Positions 44,741 through 53,573 are shown, counted from the stretch's first letter. The stretch: 64,000 nt of DNA from an uncultured Saprospiraceae bacterium (GCA_937941765.1 CALDGQ010000024.1:29699-93698), one strand, 5' to 3'. Notes: generated by a model not told the origin, from the letters alone. A program made the numbers and translations.

Positions 44741-46954
44741 CTAATTTATATTTATAAATGATTTCAAAAGCTCGCGAACCTTAATAGTATTTTCAACAAA
44801 ATATTTAGCAACTGTTTTTTGCCGACCTACTTTCACTGTAATCGTACTTTCTGGTAATTCTTGAAACATGAATTCATCTGTCCAATCATCTCCAATAGCA
44901 AATACGAAATCATACTCATTTTCATTCAACATTCGCATAGCGGCTCTTCCTTTATTGACATTACCACTTTTAACTTCCATTACTTTATTTCCATTTAAGA
45001 CACTTAGATTATCTGTGCCTATCAAACTGGTGAGTACAATAGATAGTTCTGTTGCTCTTAGACTTCCAAAATCAGGGTCGGTTTTGCGGTAATGCCATGC
45101 CATTGAGTAATTCTTTTCTTCGATGAAACTTCCTGGTGTTCGATCTACAAATGATTCTAATACAGGACGTATCTTTTCCATCCAGTCATTTTTGACATTT
45201 TCTAACAACTTAAATTCTTCTCCATCTCGAGAGATCCAAACACCATGTTCTACAATCATATTGTATCCTTTGGGTAAAAACCATTTGGTGAAAGTGTCTT
45301 TATCTCGTCCACTTATTAGAAATAGGTCTGTGTCTTTTTGGTTGTGCAGGGCATCCAATAATTGATAAAGTTCTTCATCGGGCCCAGCTTGTTGTGGATC
45401 GACATGAAAGGCAGCAAGTGTACCATCATAATCTAAAAACAATAACCTTCGATTTGCTGACGAATAACTTTTTAATATACCCTGCAATCTATTCTCGGTA
45501 ATTCTTCTGGAAACATGAGCTGCATCTAATTCTTTTTGTGCCAGCAGAGAAGTCATAAAACTATTGGCCCACTTTTCCACATTGTATCGCGACAATCGCT
45601 TTTGGAGCGAAGCGTTACGAGCTTTTTGCTCTTTCACAGGCATCGTAATCGCCCGATGTAAAGTATCTGCAATTTGTTCGAAATTATTAGGATTGATTAG
45701 CAACGCGTCGTTCATTTCATTTGCGGAACCAGCCATTTCACTCAAAATCAAAACACCAGTTTGATCTATTCTGGTAGCGACATATTCCTTTGCAACTAAA
45801 TTCATTCCATCACGCAAAGGAGTCAACCAGGCAATATCACATGATGTATACAAATCGATCAGATTTTCAAAAGGCATCGATCGATAGAAATACCAAATCG
45901 GTGTCCAACTAACTGTCGAGAATTCTCCATTAATTCGGCCAACCAATTCATCGATTTCCTTTTTCAATAATTGATATTGTGGAACATTGGAACGCGATGG
46001 TACCGCCAAAATAATCAGCCGAACCTTTTCTTTGTACTGCGGATATTTTTTCAAGAAATATTCGAAAGCATTTAAACGCTTTGCGATTCCTTTGGTATAA
46101 TCCAATCGGTCAATAGATAGAAAGAACTTCGCTTCTGGATCTGTTTCTTTATGTGAGTTAAATCGTTTTTGAAGCTCTGATAGGTTTTCCGAACTTCTTT
46201 TGGATTGTTCCTCGGCGGCATCATTAAATTTCTTGTAGTCAATACCCATTGGAAAAGAATCCACCTTGATTACCCGATTATCTAAGTAGATATCATTGAA
46301 ACTAACTTCTAAATCTAACAAACGTCTTACCGAACTTAAAAAATGTCGCTCGTAATCATAAATGTGAAACCCGATAAGGTCAGCACCTAAAAGACCTTCT
46401 AAAACTTCTTTACGCCAAGGCATCGTTCTGAAAATCTCATAAGAAGGAAACGGGATATGCAAAAAGAAACCAATAGAAATATTGGGACGTTTTTCACGAA
46501 CCATTTGTGGTACCAACATCAATTGATAATCATGAATCCAAATGGTGTCATCTTCGCCAGCTTTTTCTACAATGGCATCTGCGAACTTTTGATTTACAAT
46601 TTTATAAGTATTCCAATTTTCTAACTCAAATTCAGCATATTCCAAAAAATAATGAAACAAAGGCCAAATGGTGCGATTACTAAACCCAAAGTAAAAACCT
46701 TCTACTTCTTTTTCTGTCAAAGCAACTTTGGAAGAACCATGTTGTGCAAGTGCTTTGTCAATATCGTTTTCCAATTTTTTAGGAATTTCTTCATCAGTCA
46801 AACCACTCCAGCCAATCCATAAACTATCACCGCTTGAATGAACGGATTTCATTCCAGTCGCCAAACCTCCAACACTTGGGATTGCAGTTATGCCTTCATC
46901 GCTAATTTGCAATTGAACGGGCAGTCTATTTGAAATGATGATAGTTTTGCTCAT
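44741..46954 (-). CDS. Bifunctional trehalose-6-phosphate synthase/phosphatase
   Basis: I start at the ATG at 46954 (SKTIIISNRLPVQLQIS follows); upstream in-frame starts at 46987 and 46996 run into the divergent gene's promoter region. Residues 1-480 are a GT20 synthase (WIHDYQLMLVPQMVREKRPN; LDRLDYTKGIAKRL is read as SIDRLDYTKGIA; DGMNLVAKEYVA). The C-terminal 240 residues are a HAD-type phosphatase (FLDYDGTLAAFHVDP; GDDWTDEFMF). The fusion makes trehalose from UDP-glucose and glucose-6-phosphate in one chain. It is divergent from the GH15 gene. Confidence 0.95.
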   Translation of the reverse strand: MSKTIIISNRLPVQLQISDEGITAIPSVGGLATGMKSVHSSGDSLWIGWSGLTDEEIPKKLENDIDKALAQHGSSKVALTEKEVEGFYFGFSNRTIWPLFHYFLEYAEFELENWNTYKIVNQKFADAIVEKAGEDDTIWIHDYQLMLVPQMVREKRPNISIGFFLHIPFPSYEIFRTMPWRKEVLEGLLGADLIGFHIYDYERHFLSSVRRLLDLEVSFNDIYLDNRVIKVDSFPMGIDYKKFNDAAEEQSKRSSENLSELQKRFNSHKETDPEAKFFLSIDRLDYTKGIAKRLNAFEYFLKKYPQYKEKVRLIILAVPSRSNVPQYQLLKKEIDELVGRINGEFSTVSWTPIWYFYRSMPFENLIDLYTSCDIAWLTPLRDGMNLVAKEYVATRIDQTGVLILSEMAGSANEMNDALLINPNNFEQIADTLHRAITMPVKEQKARNASLQKRLSRYNVEKWANSFMTSLLAQKELDAAHVSRRITENRLQGILKSYSSANRRLLFLDYDGTLAAFHVDPQQAGPDEELYQLLDALHNQKDTDLFLISGRDKDTFTKWFLPKGYNMIVEHGVWISRDGEEFKLLENVKNDWMEKIRPVLESFVDRTPGSFIEEKNYSMAWHYRKTDPDFGSLRATELSIVLTSLIGTDNLSVLNGNKVMEVKSGNVNKGRAAMRMLNENEYDFVFAIGDDWTDEFMFQELPESTITVKVGRQKTVAKYFVENTIKVRELLKSFININ

Positions 46955-47046
46955 ATTTTTAACTTTTTTGTTGCCTTTTGAATTCATTGTTTGCAATTTT
47001 CGACAAATTGCACTACAAAACCAACATTAACGACTACTCAATCAAT

Positions 47047-48849
47047 ATGGATAATTTAAATTACGGGATTATAGGGAATTGCAGAAGTGCTGCGTTGATA
47101 TCGGAGACTGGAAATTTGGAATGGTGTTGTTTGCCCGAATTTGACTCCTCTTCTGTATTCGCCAAATTATTAGATGAAGATATAGGTGGTAGCTTTGATA
47201 TCATCGTTGATGATAGTTATGTTATCAAACAGCGATACAAGAAACACACCGCAATATTAATCACTCATTTTTCTGATGGGAAAAATAGTTTTGAGATTCG
47301 TGATTTCATGGCGCGATATCAGAAAGAGGACGGAAGACATAACGCGCCACCAGAAGTAGTACGATTTATAAAGTACATTTCTGGAAGACCTACTTTTAAA
47401 GTAAATTATAATCCTCGTTTGGAATATGGAAAAGGAGTAACTAATACTTATGTTAAAGATAACTACATACTAAGTTTGACTACAGAAGATAAATTTGACA
47501 CCTTCTTTCTTTATACTTCATTTAATAAAAATGTGGTTGTTGAAAGCCGTGAAATAGAATTGGAGGCTGATGGTTATTTTTTATTAGGATATAATGAAAA
47601 AATCTTCGAACCCACTGTACGTAAGGTCTACACAGAGTTAGAACGAACTAAAGTATATTGGTTGAATTGGAGTAGTAAAACCCCAACTTATAAAAAATAT
47701 AATTCCGAAATAAATCGTAGTGCAATTACTTTGAAACTTTTGAGCTATGATAAAACAGGTGCTGTATTGGCAGCTGCGACTACTTCATTGCCCGAAACAA
47801 TAGGAGAGGTACGGAACTGGGATTACCGGTTTTGTTGGATTCGGGATGCCTCAATGGTTATCAAAGTTATTGGCAATTTGGGACATAAGAATGTTGCTCG
47901 AAGGTATTTACAGTTTATTGTCGATTTGATTCCTGATAAAGATGAGAAGCTTCAAATCATGTATGGTATCAATCGTGAAAAGAATTTGACCGAAATAACT
48001 TTAGATCATTTAAGTGGTTATAAAGGCTCAAAACCAGTACGTATTGGTAATGCGGCGTATAAGCAAAAGCAAAATGATATCTATGGAATTTTGATGGATG
48101 TTATTTATTTGCAATTACATAAATATTCGAATGATATTGAAAATGGAGAAGAGCTATGGGGGATAACCAAAGGAATCGTCTGGATTGTCTCCAACCACTG
48201 GAAGGAAGCAGACAAAGGTATTTGGGAATTTAGAGCTGAAGATCGACATTTTACATTTTCGAAAGTACTTTGTTGGGTAGCTATTGATAGAGCTATAAAA
48301 GTAGCAACGATACTAGGGAAAACGAGAAAGGTTGAAAAATGGACAATACTTGAACAAGAAATCAAAAAGGACATTCATGACAATGCCTGGAATGAAGAAG
48401 TAAATGCATTTACTCAATCCTATGGTTCAAAAGATTTAGATGCTTCTGTTTTATTGATGGAGTCCTACGGATTTATTCCTGCCAAAGACCTGAAATTTGT
48501 TAGCACTGTTAAGGCAATAGAAAAAGAATTGAGTAACGATGGTTTGTTATATCGTTATAAAAACGAAGATGATTTTGGATTGCCATCATCTTCCTTTACC
48601 ATTTGTACATTTTGGTTTATTAATAGTCTCTTTAAAATTGGAGAGGAAGATAAAGCAATGAAGCATTTTGATAAATTATTGAGTTACAGCAATCATTTAG
48701 GCCTATTTAGTGAAGACATAGATTTTAAGACAAAAAGATTATTAGGTAATTTTCCTCAAGCTTATTCCCATTTAGCTTTAATCGAATGTGCGATCAACTT
48801 CTCTAATAAAGAAACTGAAGAGCAGGTTTTAGAATCTATCCGAGAATAG
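47047..48849 (+). CDS. Glycoside hydrolase family 15 protein (trehalase or glucoamylase type)
   Basis: From the ATG at 47047 (an earlier in-frame ATG at 46978 would overlap the divergent gene) the 600-residue protein has the GH15 N-terminal sandwich (LNYGIIGNCRSAALISETG; EWCCLPEFDSSSVFAKLLDE) and the (alpha/alpha)6 barrel with EVRNWDYRFCWIRDASMVI, CWVAIDRAIKVA and a late LPSSSFTICTFWF region. Pairing with a trehalose synthase favours a trehalase role, as for GH15 trehalases of other phyla, but glucan hydrolysis is equally possible. The N-terminus has no signal peptide, so it is cytoplasmic. Confidence 0.88.
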   Translation: MDNLNYGIIGNCRSAALISETGNLEWCCLPEFDSSSVFAKLLDEDIGGSFDIIVDDSYVIKQRYKKHTAILITHFSDGKNSFEIRDFMARYQKEDGRHNAPPEVVRFIKYISGRPTFKVNYNPRLEYGKGVTNTYVKDNYILSLTTEDKFDTFFLYTSFNKNVVVESREIELEADGYFLLGYNEKIFEPTVRKVYTELERTKVYWLNWSSKTPTYKKYNSEINRSAITLKLLSYDKTGAVLAAATTSLPETIGEVRNWDYRFCWIRDASMVIKVIGNLGHKNVARRYLQFIVDLIPDKDEKLQIMYGINREKNLTEITLDHLSGYKGSKPVRIGNAAYKQKQNDIYGILMDVIYLQLHKYSNDIENGEELWGITKGIVWIVSNHWKEADKGIWEFRAEDRHFTFSKVLCWVAIDRAIKVATILGKTRKVEKWTILEQEIKKDIHDNAWNEEVNAFTQSYGSKDLDASVLLMESYGFIPAKDLKFVSTVKAIEKELSNDGLLYRYKNEDDFGLPSSSFTICTFWFINSLFKIGEEDKAMKHFDKLLSYSNHLGLFSEDIDFKTKRLLGNFPQAYSHLALIECAINFSNKETEEQVLESIRE

Positions 48850-48918
48850 TTACTTTTTTCATATTTCACATTATATAGACGGAGCAGAGATTAAACACCA
48901 GTTTAATCATTAAAATTA

Positions 48919-49779
48919 ATGCCCATGTCTAAGCTCCAGTTTATTCTAACACTTAATGTACTATTTTTCATTTCTTCTTCTGCGTTTTGCCAAAACGGAT
49001 TTCTTACCGAAGCTAGTGTCCCTGAAACGGATGCCCCACTAGATGGAATCGTCGAAAAACGCCTGATGAAAGAACGTCCTGTATTAGCATATCAACCCAT
49101 TAGAGAAGCGGATATATTTTGGGAGAAAAAGATTTGGAGAGTCATTGATGTGAGAGAGAAAATAAACAAACCATTTGCGTATCCTGATGCCCCTTTCTTT
49201 TCGATCATAACCGATGCCATTTCAAATGGAGATGTAAACGTCTACTCAACAGAGGATGATAAATTTACTCAAAAACTGACGATGGAAGAGGCAATGTCCA
49301 AAACGTCAAGCTCAGATACCATAACCGTATTTGATCCTGAAACTTATTCAGAAACAGTGGAAGTTGTTCACAATGATATTAATCCAGAAGATGTTCAGCG
49401 TTATCGACTAAAAGAAATTTGGTTTTTTGACGAAAATACTTCTACGATGAATGTACGGATTTTAGGAATCGCTCCTTTGATAAATGTGAATGATGATCAA
49501 GGAAATTTTCGATATGAGCAACCTATGTTTTGGCTTTACTATCCTGAATTCAGAAGTATATTGGCACATCACCAAGCTTTCAATGACGGAAATGATGCAA
49601 GTCCTATCAGTTGGGAAGATATGTTTGAAATGCGGTTTTTCTCTAGTTATATCTATCAAGAATCAGATGTTATGAATCGAAGATTGAAAGATTATCTTTC
49701 AGGTGTAGATTTGTTGTTAGAAGCGGACAAAATAAAAAACGAAATCTTCAATTTTGAACATGATCTCTGGACTTATTAA
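48919..49779 (+). CDS. Second GldN-family protein (GldN paralogue)
   Basis: The 286-residue protein has a signal peptide (NVLFFISSSAFC) and is very similar to GldN over its whole length: IREADIFWEKKIWRVIDVRE, YSTEDDKFTQKL, RILGIAPLINVNDDQGNFRY, and an identical final 22-residue stretch up to DLWTY. By eye about 70 percent of residues are identical. It lies before a GldM paralogue, the opposite order to gldM-gldN. It may build a ring variant or replace GldN under some conditions. Confidence 0.9.
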   Translation: MPMSKLQFILTLNVLFFISSSAFCQNGFLTEASVPETDAPLDGIVEKRLMKERPVLAYQPIREADIFWEKKIWRVIDVREKINKPFAYPDAPFFSIITDAISNGDVNVYSTEDDKFTQKLTMEEAMSKTSSSDTITVFDPETYSETVEVVHNDINPEDVQRYRLKEIWFFDENTSTMNVRILGIAPLINVNDDQGNFRYEQPMFWLYYPEFRSILAHHQAFNDGNDASPISWEDMFEMRFFSSYIYQESDVMNRRLKDYLSGVDLLLEADKIKNEIFNFEHDLWTY

Positions 49780-49895
49780 TCGCTACATTACCTTCTAGAT
49801 TTTAATACTACGTTCTTTTTTCAAATAAACGATAAGCGACTGCTTGCGTATTGGCATTCGTATATCCTGCACTTCACACAATAAAACTAATAATT

Positions 49896-51500
49896 ATGTC
49901 TATTCCAAAACAACCTCGTCAGTTAATGATCAATATCATGTACATCGTATTGACAGCCATGCTAGCACTCAATGTATCTGTCGAAATCCTAGATGCATTT
50001 AAATTATTGAACGGTGAATTGGATCGGTCCAATGAAATTATTGATAATCAAAACAAAGTACTTCCGAAAGCGATTGCTAAATATGCAAAGAAAGACTGGA
50101 GGCAATATGAAGTCTATGCCAATAGGGCTGACGATGCAAGAGATATATCAGCTGAATTTATAGAATCGATTGATGGGTTGATAGAAAAGCTAATTGATGA
50201 ATCCGGAAATAAAAATGGATTCGTTGACGATGGGGATTATATTGTTGAATTAGATGAAGAAGGAATTGAAACAAGTCGAAAACTAAGAGGAGAAAAAGAT
50301 AAAGATGTACCAACAAGGATTTTGGTTGGAAATAATCCAAGTGAAAATTCAGGTGAAGGTGCTGCATTGGAAAGTTTGATAGAAGCCTACAAGAATCAAT
50401 TTTTATTATTGGTAGACACGAGTGACCGCGTTGAAATGGAATCCAAAATAACGTTGAATGTAGATGAAGATTGGAGGACTTCTGACAAGTCAAATTGGTC
50501 ACACTACAATTTCCATCAAATGCCGCTAGGTGCTGTTTTACCTATGTTGTCCAAAATAAAATATGATACTAAGAACTCAGAAAATGTCCTATTGAATTAT
50601 TTACTTAACAAAGTAGGTGCAAGTGAAGATGTAATTGCGAAAGAATTTGAAGTGGTTTCTTCTCCAATCAAAAACTATGTTATCTCTGGAGATAAATACG
50701 AATCCGAAATTTACTTAGGCGTGGTCGATATTGCATCAAGTGGTTTGAAAATTAAAGTAAATGGTAAGGAAGTCCCAGTTAGAAATGGGAAAGCAATTTA
50801 TTCTGTTACTGCAACTGAGAATGGAATTCAAAAATACACAGTCGAATCTTCAATTTATAACCCAGTAGAGGATACGCATGATACAGACAAAAAAACTTTT
50901 GAGTATGAAGTAGGAGAGCAGTTTACTAATGTTGCTGCGACCGCTATGAATGTAATTTACATTGGAGTTGACAATCCGATAAGTGTTGCAGCTGCAGGTG
51001 TACCTTCTGAATCTATCCGAGTGACAAGTAAAGATATTAAACTGAAAAAGATTTCTCCATTTGAGTATATAGCAACTGCAACTCGACCAACAAAAAATGC
51101 AGTGATATCAGTGAGTGGTAAAGGTTTAGACAAAACAGATTTTATTTACCGAGTCAAAAAGATAAGTGATCCGGTTCCAATTTTAGGAAAAGGTCCCAAT
51201 AAAACGGGAGGCACAATGGGCAATGCGGAGTTCAAAGCACAATTGGGTTTAGGTACCATGTTGCAGAATTTCGAATGGGATGTGAATTGTGTGATTCAAG
51301 GTTATGAATTAACAAGACAAGCTAAATTGGCAGATCCAATGAGCGCCATAAATTCAAGAGGAAAGTATGTAGGGCAAGCAAAACGTTTGGTTCAACAAGC
51401 TCGCCCAGGTGATATTTATTATTTCGACAACATCAAAGTTAAGTGCCCAGGAGATAAAATAGGTAGAAGATTATCTTCTGTTGTTTTTAAAATAAGGTAG
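49896..51500 (+). CDS. Second GldM-family protein (GldM paralogue)
   Basis: The ATG at 49896 gives MSIPKQPRQLMINIMYIVLT, which matches GldM; the upstream TTG frame is not needed. The 534-residue product keeps Arg8 and the membrane helix (MINIMYIVLTAMLALNVSVE), the periplasmic domains and the end IGRRLSSVVFKIR. It is clearly diverged from GldM, more so than the GldN pair. There is no second gldL, so it would have to work with the single GldL, as homo- or mixed dimers with GldM. Confidence 0.9.
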   Translation: MSIPKQPRQLMINIMYIVLTAMLALNVSVEILDAFKLLNGELDRSNEIIDNQNKVLPKAIAKYAKKDWRQYEVYANRADDARDISAEFIESIDGLIEKLIDESGNKNGFVDDGDYIVELDEEGIETSRKLRGEKDKDVPTRILVGNNPSENSGEGAALESLIEAYKNQFLLLVDTSDRVEMESKITLNVDEDWRTSDKSNWSHYNFHQMPLGAVLPMLSKIKYDTKNSENVLLNYLLNKVGASEDVIAKEFEVVSSPIKNYVISGDKYESEIYLGVVDIASSGLKIKVNGKEVPVRNGKAIYSVTATENGIQKYTVESSIYNPVEDTHDTDKKTFEYEVGEQFTNVAATAMNVIYIGVDNPISVAAAGVPSESIRVTSKDIKLKKISPFEYIATATRPTKNAVISVSGKGLDKTDFIYRVKKISDPVPILGKGPNKTGGTMGNAEFKAQLGLGTMLQNFEWDVNCVIQGYELTRQAKLADPMSAINSRGKYVGQAKRLVQQARPGDIYYFDNIKVKCPGDKIGRRLSSVVFKIR

Positions 51501-52000
51501 TGCAGTAGATGAGCTTTTTGATCTTCATGCGCAGGATCCACCCCGAAACTTTGTTTCGACCCTCCTTGAAAAAAGGAGGGCTGCTTCGCGGGCAAGACGT
51601 GAACTTCAAGTAAAACTATGAATTACCTAATCATAACAACATAGTGCCTTTTTTTTTGGACTTACATTTTAACAACTCTTGTCATTCTGAATTAAGGAAA
51701 TGACAATTGTACTTACTTTCATTTGCTTAATCTTTCGACATCTTGACTGAAGCCAATGCTTTGGATGACAAGCAATATTTGATATATTGGAAAGTCAAAA
51801 TTCAAGTTGGTATGCAAAAAGTAATGTTTAATTTATAGCTTAGAATGGCGATGAAAAAATAAATTTGAAAAAAAATAAAACTTCGGGAACTTCAAGAGGA
51901 ACAATGGCGTTCTTTATTTTCAAAGAAGAAAGTATTATGAATTTATTAATCAATATAACACAACGTGCCCAACAGCAACAGCATCAGCTGTAACTGAAGA
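51501..52000. other. Gene-free region before the tRNA array, with small palindromes
   Basis: About 500 bp. At 51545-51585 there are hairpins cgaaac / gtttcg and ccctcct / aggaggg, of the same intergenic kind as elsewhere. No coding frame or tRNA could be supported. The downstream 200 bp is plain AT-rich DNA. Confidence 0.45.
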
Positions 52001-52080
52001 GGGCCATCATGTGTTGTAATTGGTTAGCATAGTACACTGTGAATGTGCAGGTCGGGATTCGAGTTCCCGCTTGGTGACCC
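52001..52080 (+). tRNA. tRNA-His(GTG), aberrant T-arm junction
   Basis: The anticodon loop ctGTGaa lies on a 5-bp stem (gtaca/tgtgc) and the D-arm is gtgt/gcat. The eight-pair acceptor gggccatc/ggtgaccc includes the extra G-1:C73 pair of tRNA-His, with one C-A mismatch. The T-stem cggga/tcccg is normal, but three extra nucleotides (ctt) sit between it and the acceptor strand; they could extend the T-stem with agg. Confidence 0.65.
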
Positions 52081-52101
52081 GCTTCAGGTTATTTATAAAA
52101 A

Positions 52102-52172
52102 TGACTTGTAGTGTAACGGTAGCACACAAATCTTTGACATTTGTAGTTCAGGTTCGAAACCTGACAAGTCAG
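52102..52172 (+). tRNA. tRNA-Gln(TTG)
   Basis: Perfect acceptor tgacttg/caagtca, D-arm gtg/cac, anticodon arm caaat-cttTGac-atttg with TTG, T-arm tcagg-ttcgaaa-cctga, discriminator G. All pairs are intact. Confidence 0.92.
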
Positions 52173-52305
52173 CAAATATTAGTAAAAATTAAAATAATGA
52201 TTAGCGTAATAGAAATAAAGAATTTTAAGAATTTTCCGATTTGGTTCAAAGCCGATCGACCTAAAGAGGTATGCCTTTTATAAATACGTTTAAAGTAATG
52301 TATTT

Positions 52306-52343
52306 GAAAAAGCTCCTCTTTGAGAAAAAGAGGAGCTTTTTTT
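52306..52343 (+). terminator. Terminator after the His-Gln tRNA pair
   Basis: aaaagctcctctt pairs with aagaggagctttt, followed by T's. It ends the first transcription unit of the array. Confidence 0.9.
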
Positions 52344-52379
52344 ATGCTCATTTTTGAATTATTATAACAATATGTTTTT

Positions 52380-52452
52380 GGTAACGTAGCTGATGAGGTC
52401 TTAGCGTTCGGTTGAAGCCCGGAAGATGGAGGTTCGATACCTCCCGTTACCA
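52380..52452 (+). tRNA. tRNA-Phe(GAA)
   Basis: Acceptor ggtaacg/cgttacc is perfect; anticodon arm ttcgg-ttGAAgc-ccgga; T-arm ggagg-ttcgata-cctcc; discriminator A. The D-stem is three pairs (gct/agc). Confidence 0.9.
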
Positions 52453-52490
52453 CAGAGGAATATCGAATTTTGATTATCGAATCCAGAAAC

Positions 52491-52556
52491 CGAATTTCGA
52501 AGTGGCGTACGTTAACGCTTACGTATTCTCGATTCAAGAGCTCACTTCGAAATTCG
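52491..52556. repeat. Palindrome with CGAATTTCGAAGTG arms
   Basis: Two perfect 14-nt arms (cgaatttcgaagtg and its reverse complement) enclose 38 nt with a gtacgttaacgc inner palindrome. It lies between tRNA-Phe and tRNA-Asp. Confidence 0.85.
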
Positions 52557-52713
52557 ATAAACAAAACATTCTCTTGTACTTAATGAATGCATGGAGTATT
52601 AAGATGACAATACTTTTAATTTTTGTCATTGTTTTGTTATGTAAATTGTATGTTGTAAAAATTATTTTTATTGCTGGGAGCTTTCTTTGAAATTAGTGAG
52701 TTTGTATGAATAT

Positions 52714-52785
52714 AGCTTGTGGTGTATGATGGTAGTACATTGCCTTGTCACGGCAAAGGACAGGGTTCGATTCCCTCACAGGCTG
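52714..52785 (+). tRNA. tRNA-Asp(GTC)
   Basis: Acceptor agcttgt/acaggct (one G-T), D-arm tgta/taca, anticodon arm ttgcc-ttGTCac-ggcaa, T-loop ttcgatt with four good T-stem pairs. Discriminator G as usual for Asp. Confidence 0.9.
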
Positions 52786-52790
52786 CAAAT

Positions 52791-52864
52791 GAACACATGG
52801 CTGAGCGGTTTAAAGCGGTGGATTGCAAACCCACATTTCACAGGTTCGAATCCTGTTATGTTCA
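52791..52864 (+). tRNA. tRNA-Cys(GCA)
   Basis: Acceptor gaacaca/tatgttc with one C-A mismatch, D-stem gct/agc, anticodon loop ttGCAaa on a stem with an A-C mismatch next to the loop, T-arm acagg-ttcgaat-cctgt. Confidence 0.85.
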
Positions 52865-52872
52865 CAAAAAAT

Positions 52873-52948
52873 TGCGAGGTGACTGGAGTCTGGTTCCAGC
52901 TCGGTTTCATAAGCCGAAAAGACGTAGGTTCGAATCCTATTCTCGCAA
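52873..52948 (+). tRNA. tRNA-Met(CAT), first copy
   Basis: Acceptor tgcgagg/tctcgca, D-stem ctgg/ccag, anticodon arm tcggt-ttCATaa-gccga, T-arm gtagg-ttcgaat-cctat. No GGG/CCC anticodon stem, so not an initiator. It could be Met or the Ile tRNA read after lysidine change. Confidence 0.88.
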
Positions 52949-53001
52949 CACAATCGTGTTTGATCACCACAAAAAAAATGATCGTATAATTTTGTATCAC
53001 A

Positions 53002-53075
53002 AGCGTCTTTGGTGTCAATGGCAGCATTATAGCCTTCCAAGCTAAAGGTGTGAGTTCGAATCTCACAAGACGCTC
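53002..53075 (+). tRNA. tRNA-Gly(TCC)
   Basis: Acceptor agcgtct/agacgct is perfect; D-arm gtgt/gcat; anticodon stem of four strong pairs with loop ctTCCaa; T-arm gtgag-ttcgaat-ctcac. Confidence 0.88.
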
Positions 53076-53154
53076 AATTATTTAATGAATTTTAAATATT
53101 AAAGAAAATGAATTTAGTTGCTAACATAGAAATTACGGAGCCAGAGGAGATAAA

Positions 53155-53254
53155 CGCCTTGTGGTCAAACGGTTAAGACGTCGCACTTTCTATGCGAAAT
53201 TCGGGGTTCCCTGCTTGGCTGAAGCCATTCAGACAGGGATTCCCCGCAGGGTGA
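53155..53254 (+). tRNA. tRNA-Glu(TTC) with a 28-nt hairpin inserted in the T-loop
   Basis: Acceptor cgccttg/cagggtg, D-stem gtc/gac and anticodon arm tcgca-ctTTCta-tgcga are intact. The T-stem cgggg/ccccg is present, but the loop TTC|GATT is split after TTC by 28 nt (53210-53237) that form their own hairpin (cctg/cagg, with ctgaa/ttcag inside). Deleting it restores a standard 7-nt T-loop. Function depends on removal or tolerance of the insert. Confidence 0.8.
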
Positions 53255-53285
53255 CTAATTTTAAATTTTGTAAATAACAATATAT

Positions 53286-53358
53286 AGTGGTGTAGCTTAG
53301 CGGCTAGAGCACTGCATTTGGGATGCAGGGGGCGTCAGTTCGAATCTGACTACCGCTA
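53286..53358 (+). tRNA. tRNA-Pro(TGG)
   Basis: Acceptor agtggtg/taccgct (G-T pairs), D-stem gctt/gagc, anticodon arm ctgca-ttTGGga-tgcag, T-arm gtcag-ttcgaat-ctgac, discriminator A. Confidence 0.92.
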
Positions 53359-53468
53359 CGTAAATTTTTTAATTATGATTTTAATTACTAGAAATTGGGT
53401 TAATATAATTGTTGCTGTGAAGCGACCCGATAGCGGTATATCCACTTAATAGTTTGAAAAATATTAAA

Positions 53469-53504
53469 AAAGGGATGTACCGTCAAAAGTGCATCCCTTT
53501 TTTT
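53469..53504 (+). terminator. Terminator within the tRNA array
   Basis: aaagggatgtac pairs with gtgcatcccttt (11 of 12), followed by T's. It ends the Asp-to-Pro tRNA unit. Confidence 0.88.
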
Positions 53505-53506
53505 AT

Positions 53507-53573
53507 GCGGTGGCTTCTGGGAAGACATTGGATTCCAAACCCGATTAGATGAGTTCGATTCTTATACACCGTG
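53507..53573 (+). tRNA. tRNA-Trp(CCA) with very small D-arm
   Basis: Acceptor gcggtgg/acaccgt (one mismatch), anticodon loop ttCCAaa on a stem with a loop-side mismatch like that of the Cys tRNA, T-arm atgag-ttcgatt-cttat. The D-arm is only tct-ggga-aga, making the gene 67 nt long. It may be degenerate. Confidence 0.65.

Noticed and set aside
46978..47046. Upstream ATG for the GH15 gene
   Set aside because: It would add 23 residues without family similarity and would overlap the divergent otsA-otsB start region; the ATG at 47047 matches the conserved N-terminus.
51501..52000. Possible further tRNA or small RNA before the array
   Set aside because: No T-loop ttcga core or foldable arms were found besides short palindromes.
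52687..53066. Several overlapping open frames of 75-110 codons on both strands across 52.4-53.1 kb
   Set aside because: They lie directly over the tRNA-Asp, Cys, Met and Gly genes and mirror their conserved loops; no protein family is recognisable.
53361..53468. Possible degenerate tRNA between the Pro and Trp genes
   Set aside because: The gctgtgaagcgacccgatagc stretch has no T-arm or anticodon arm that fits.
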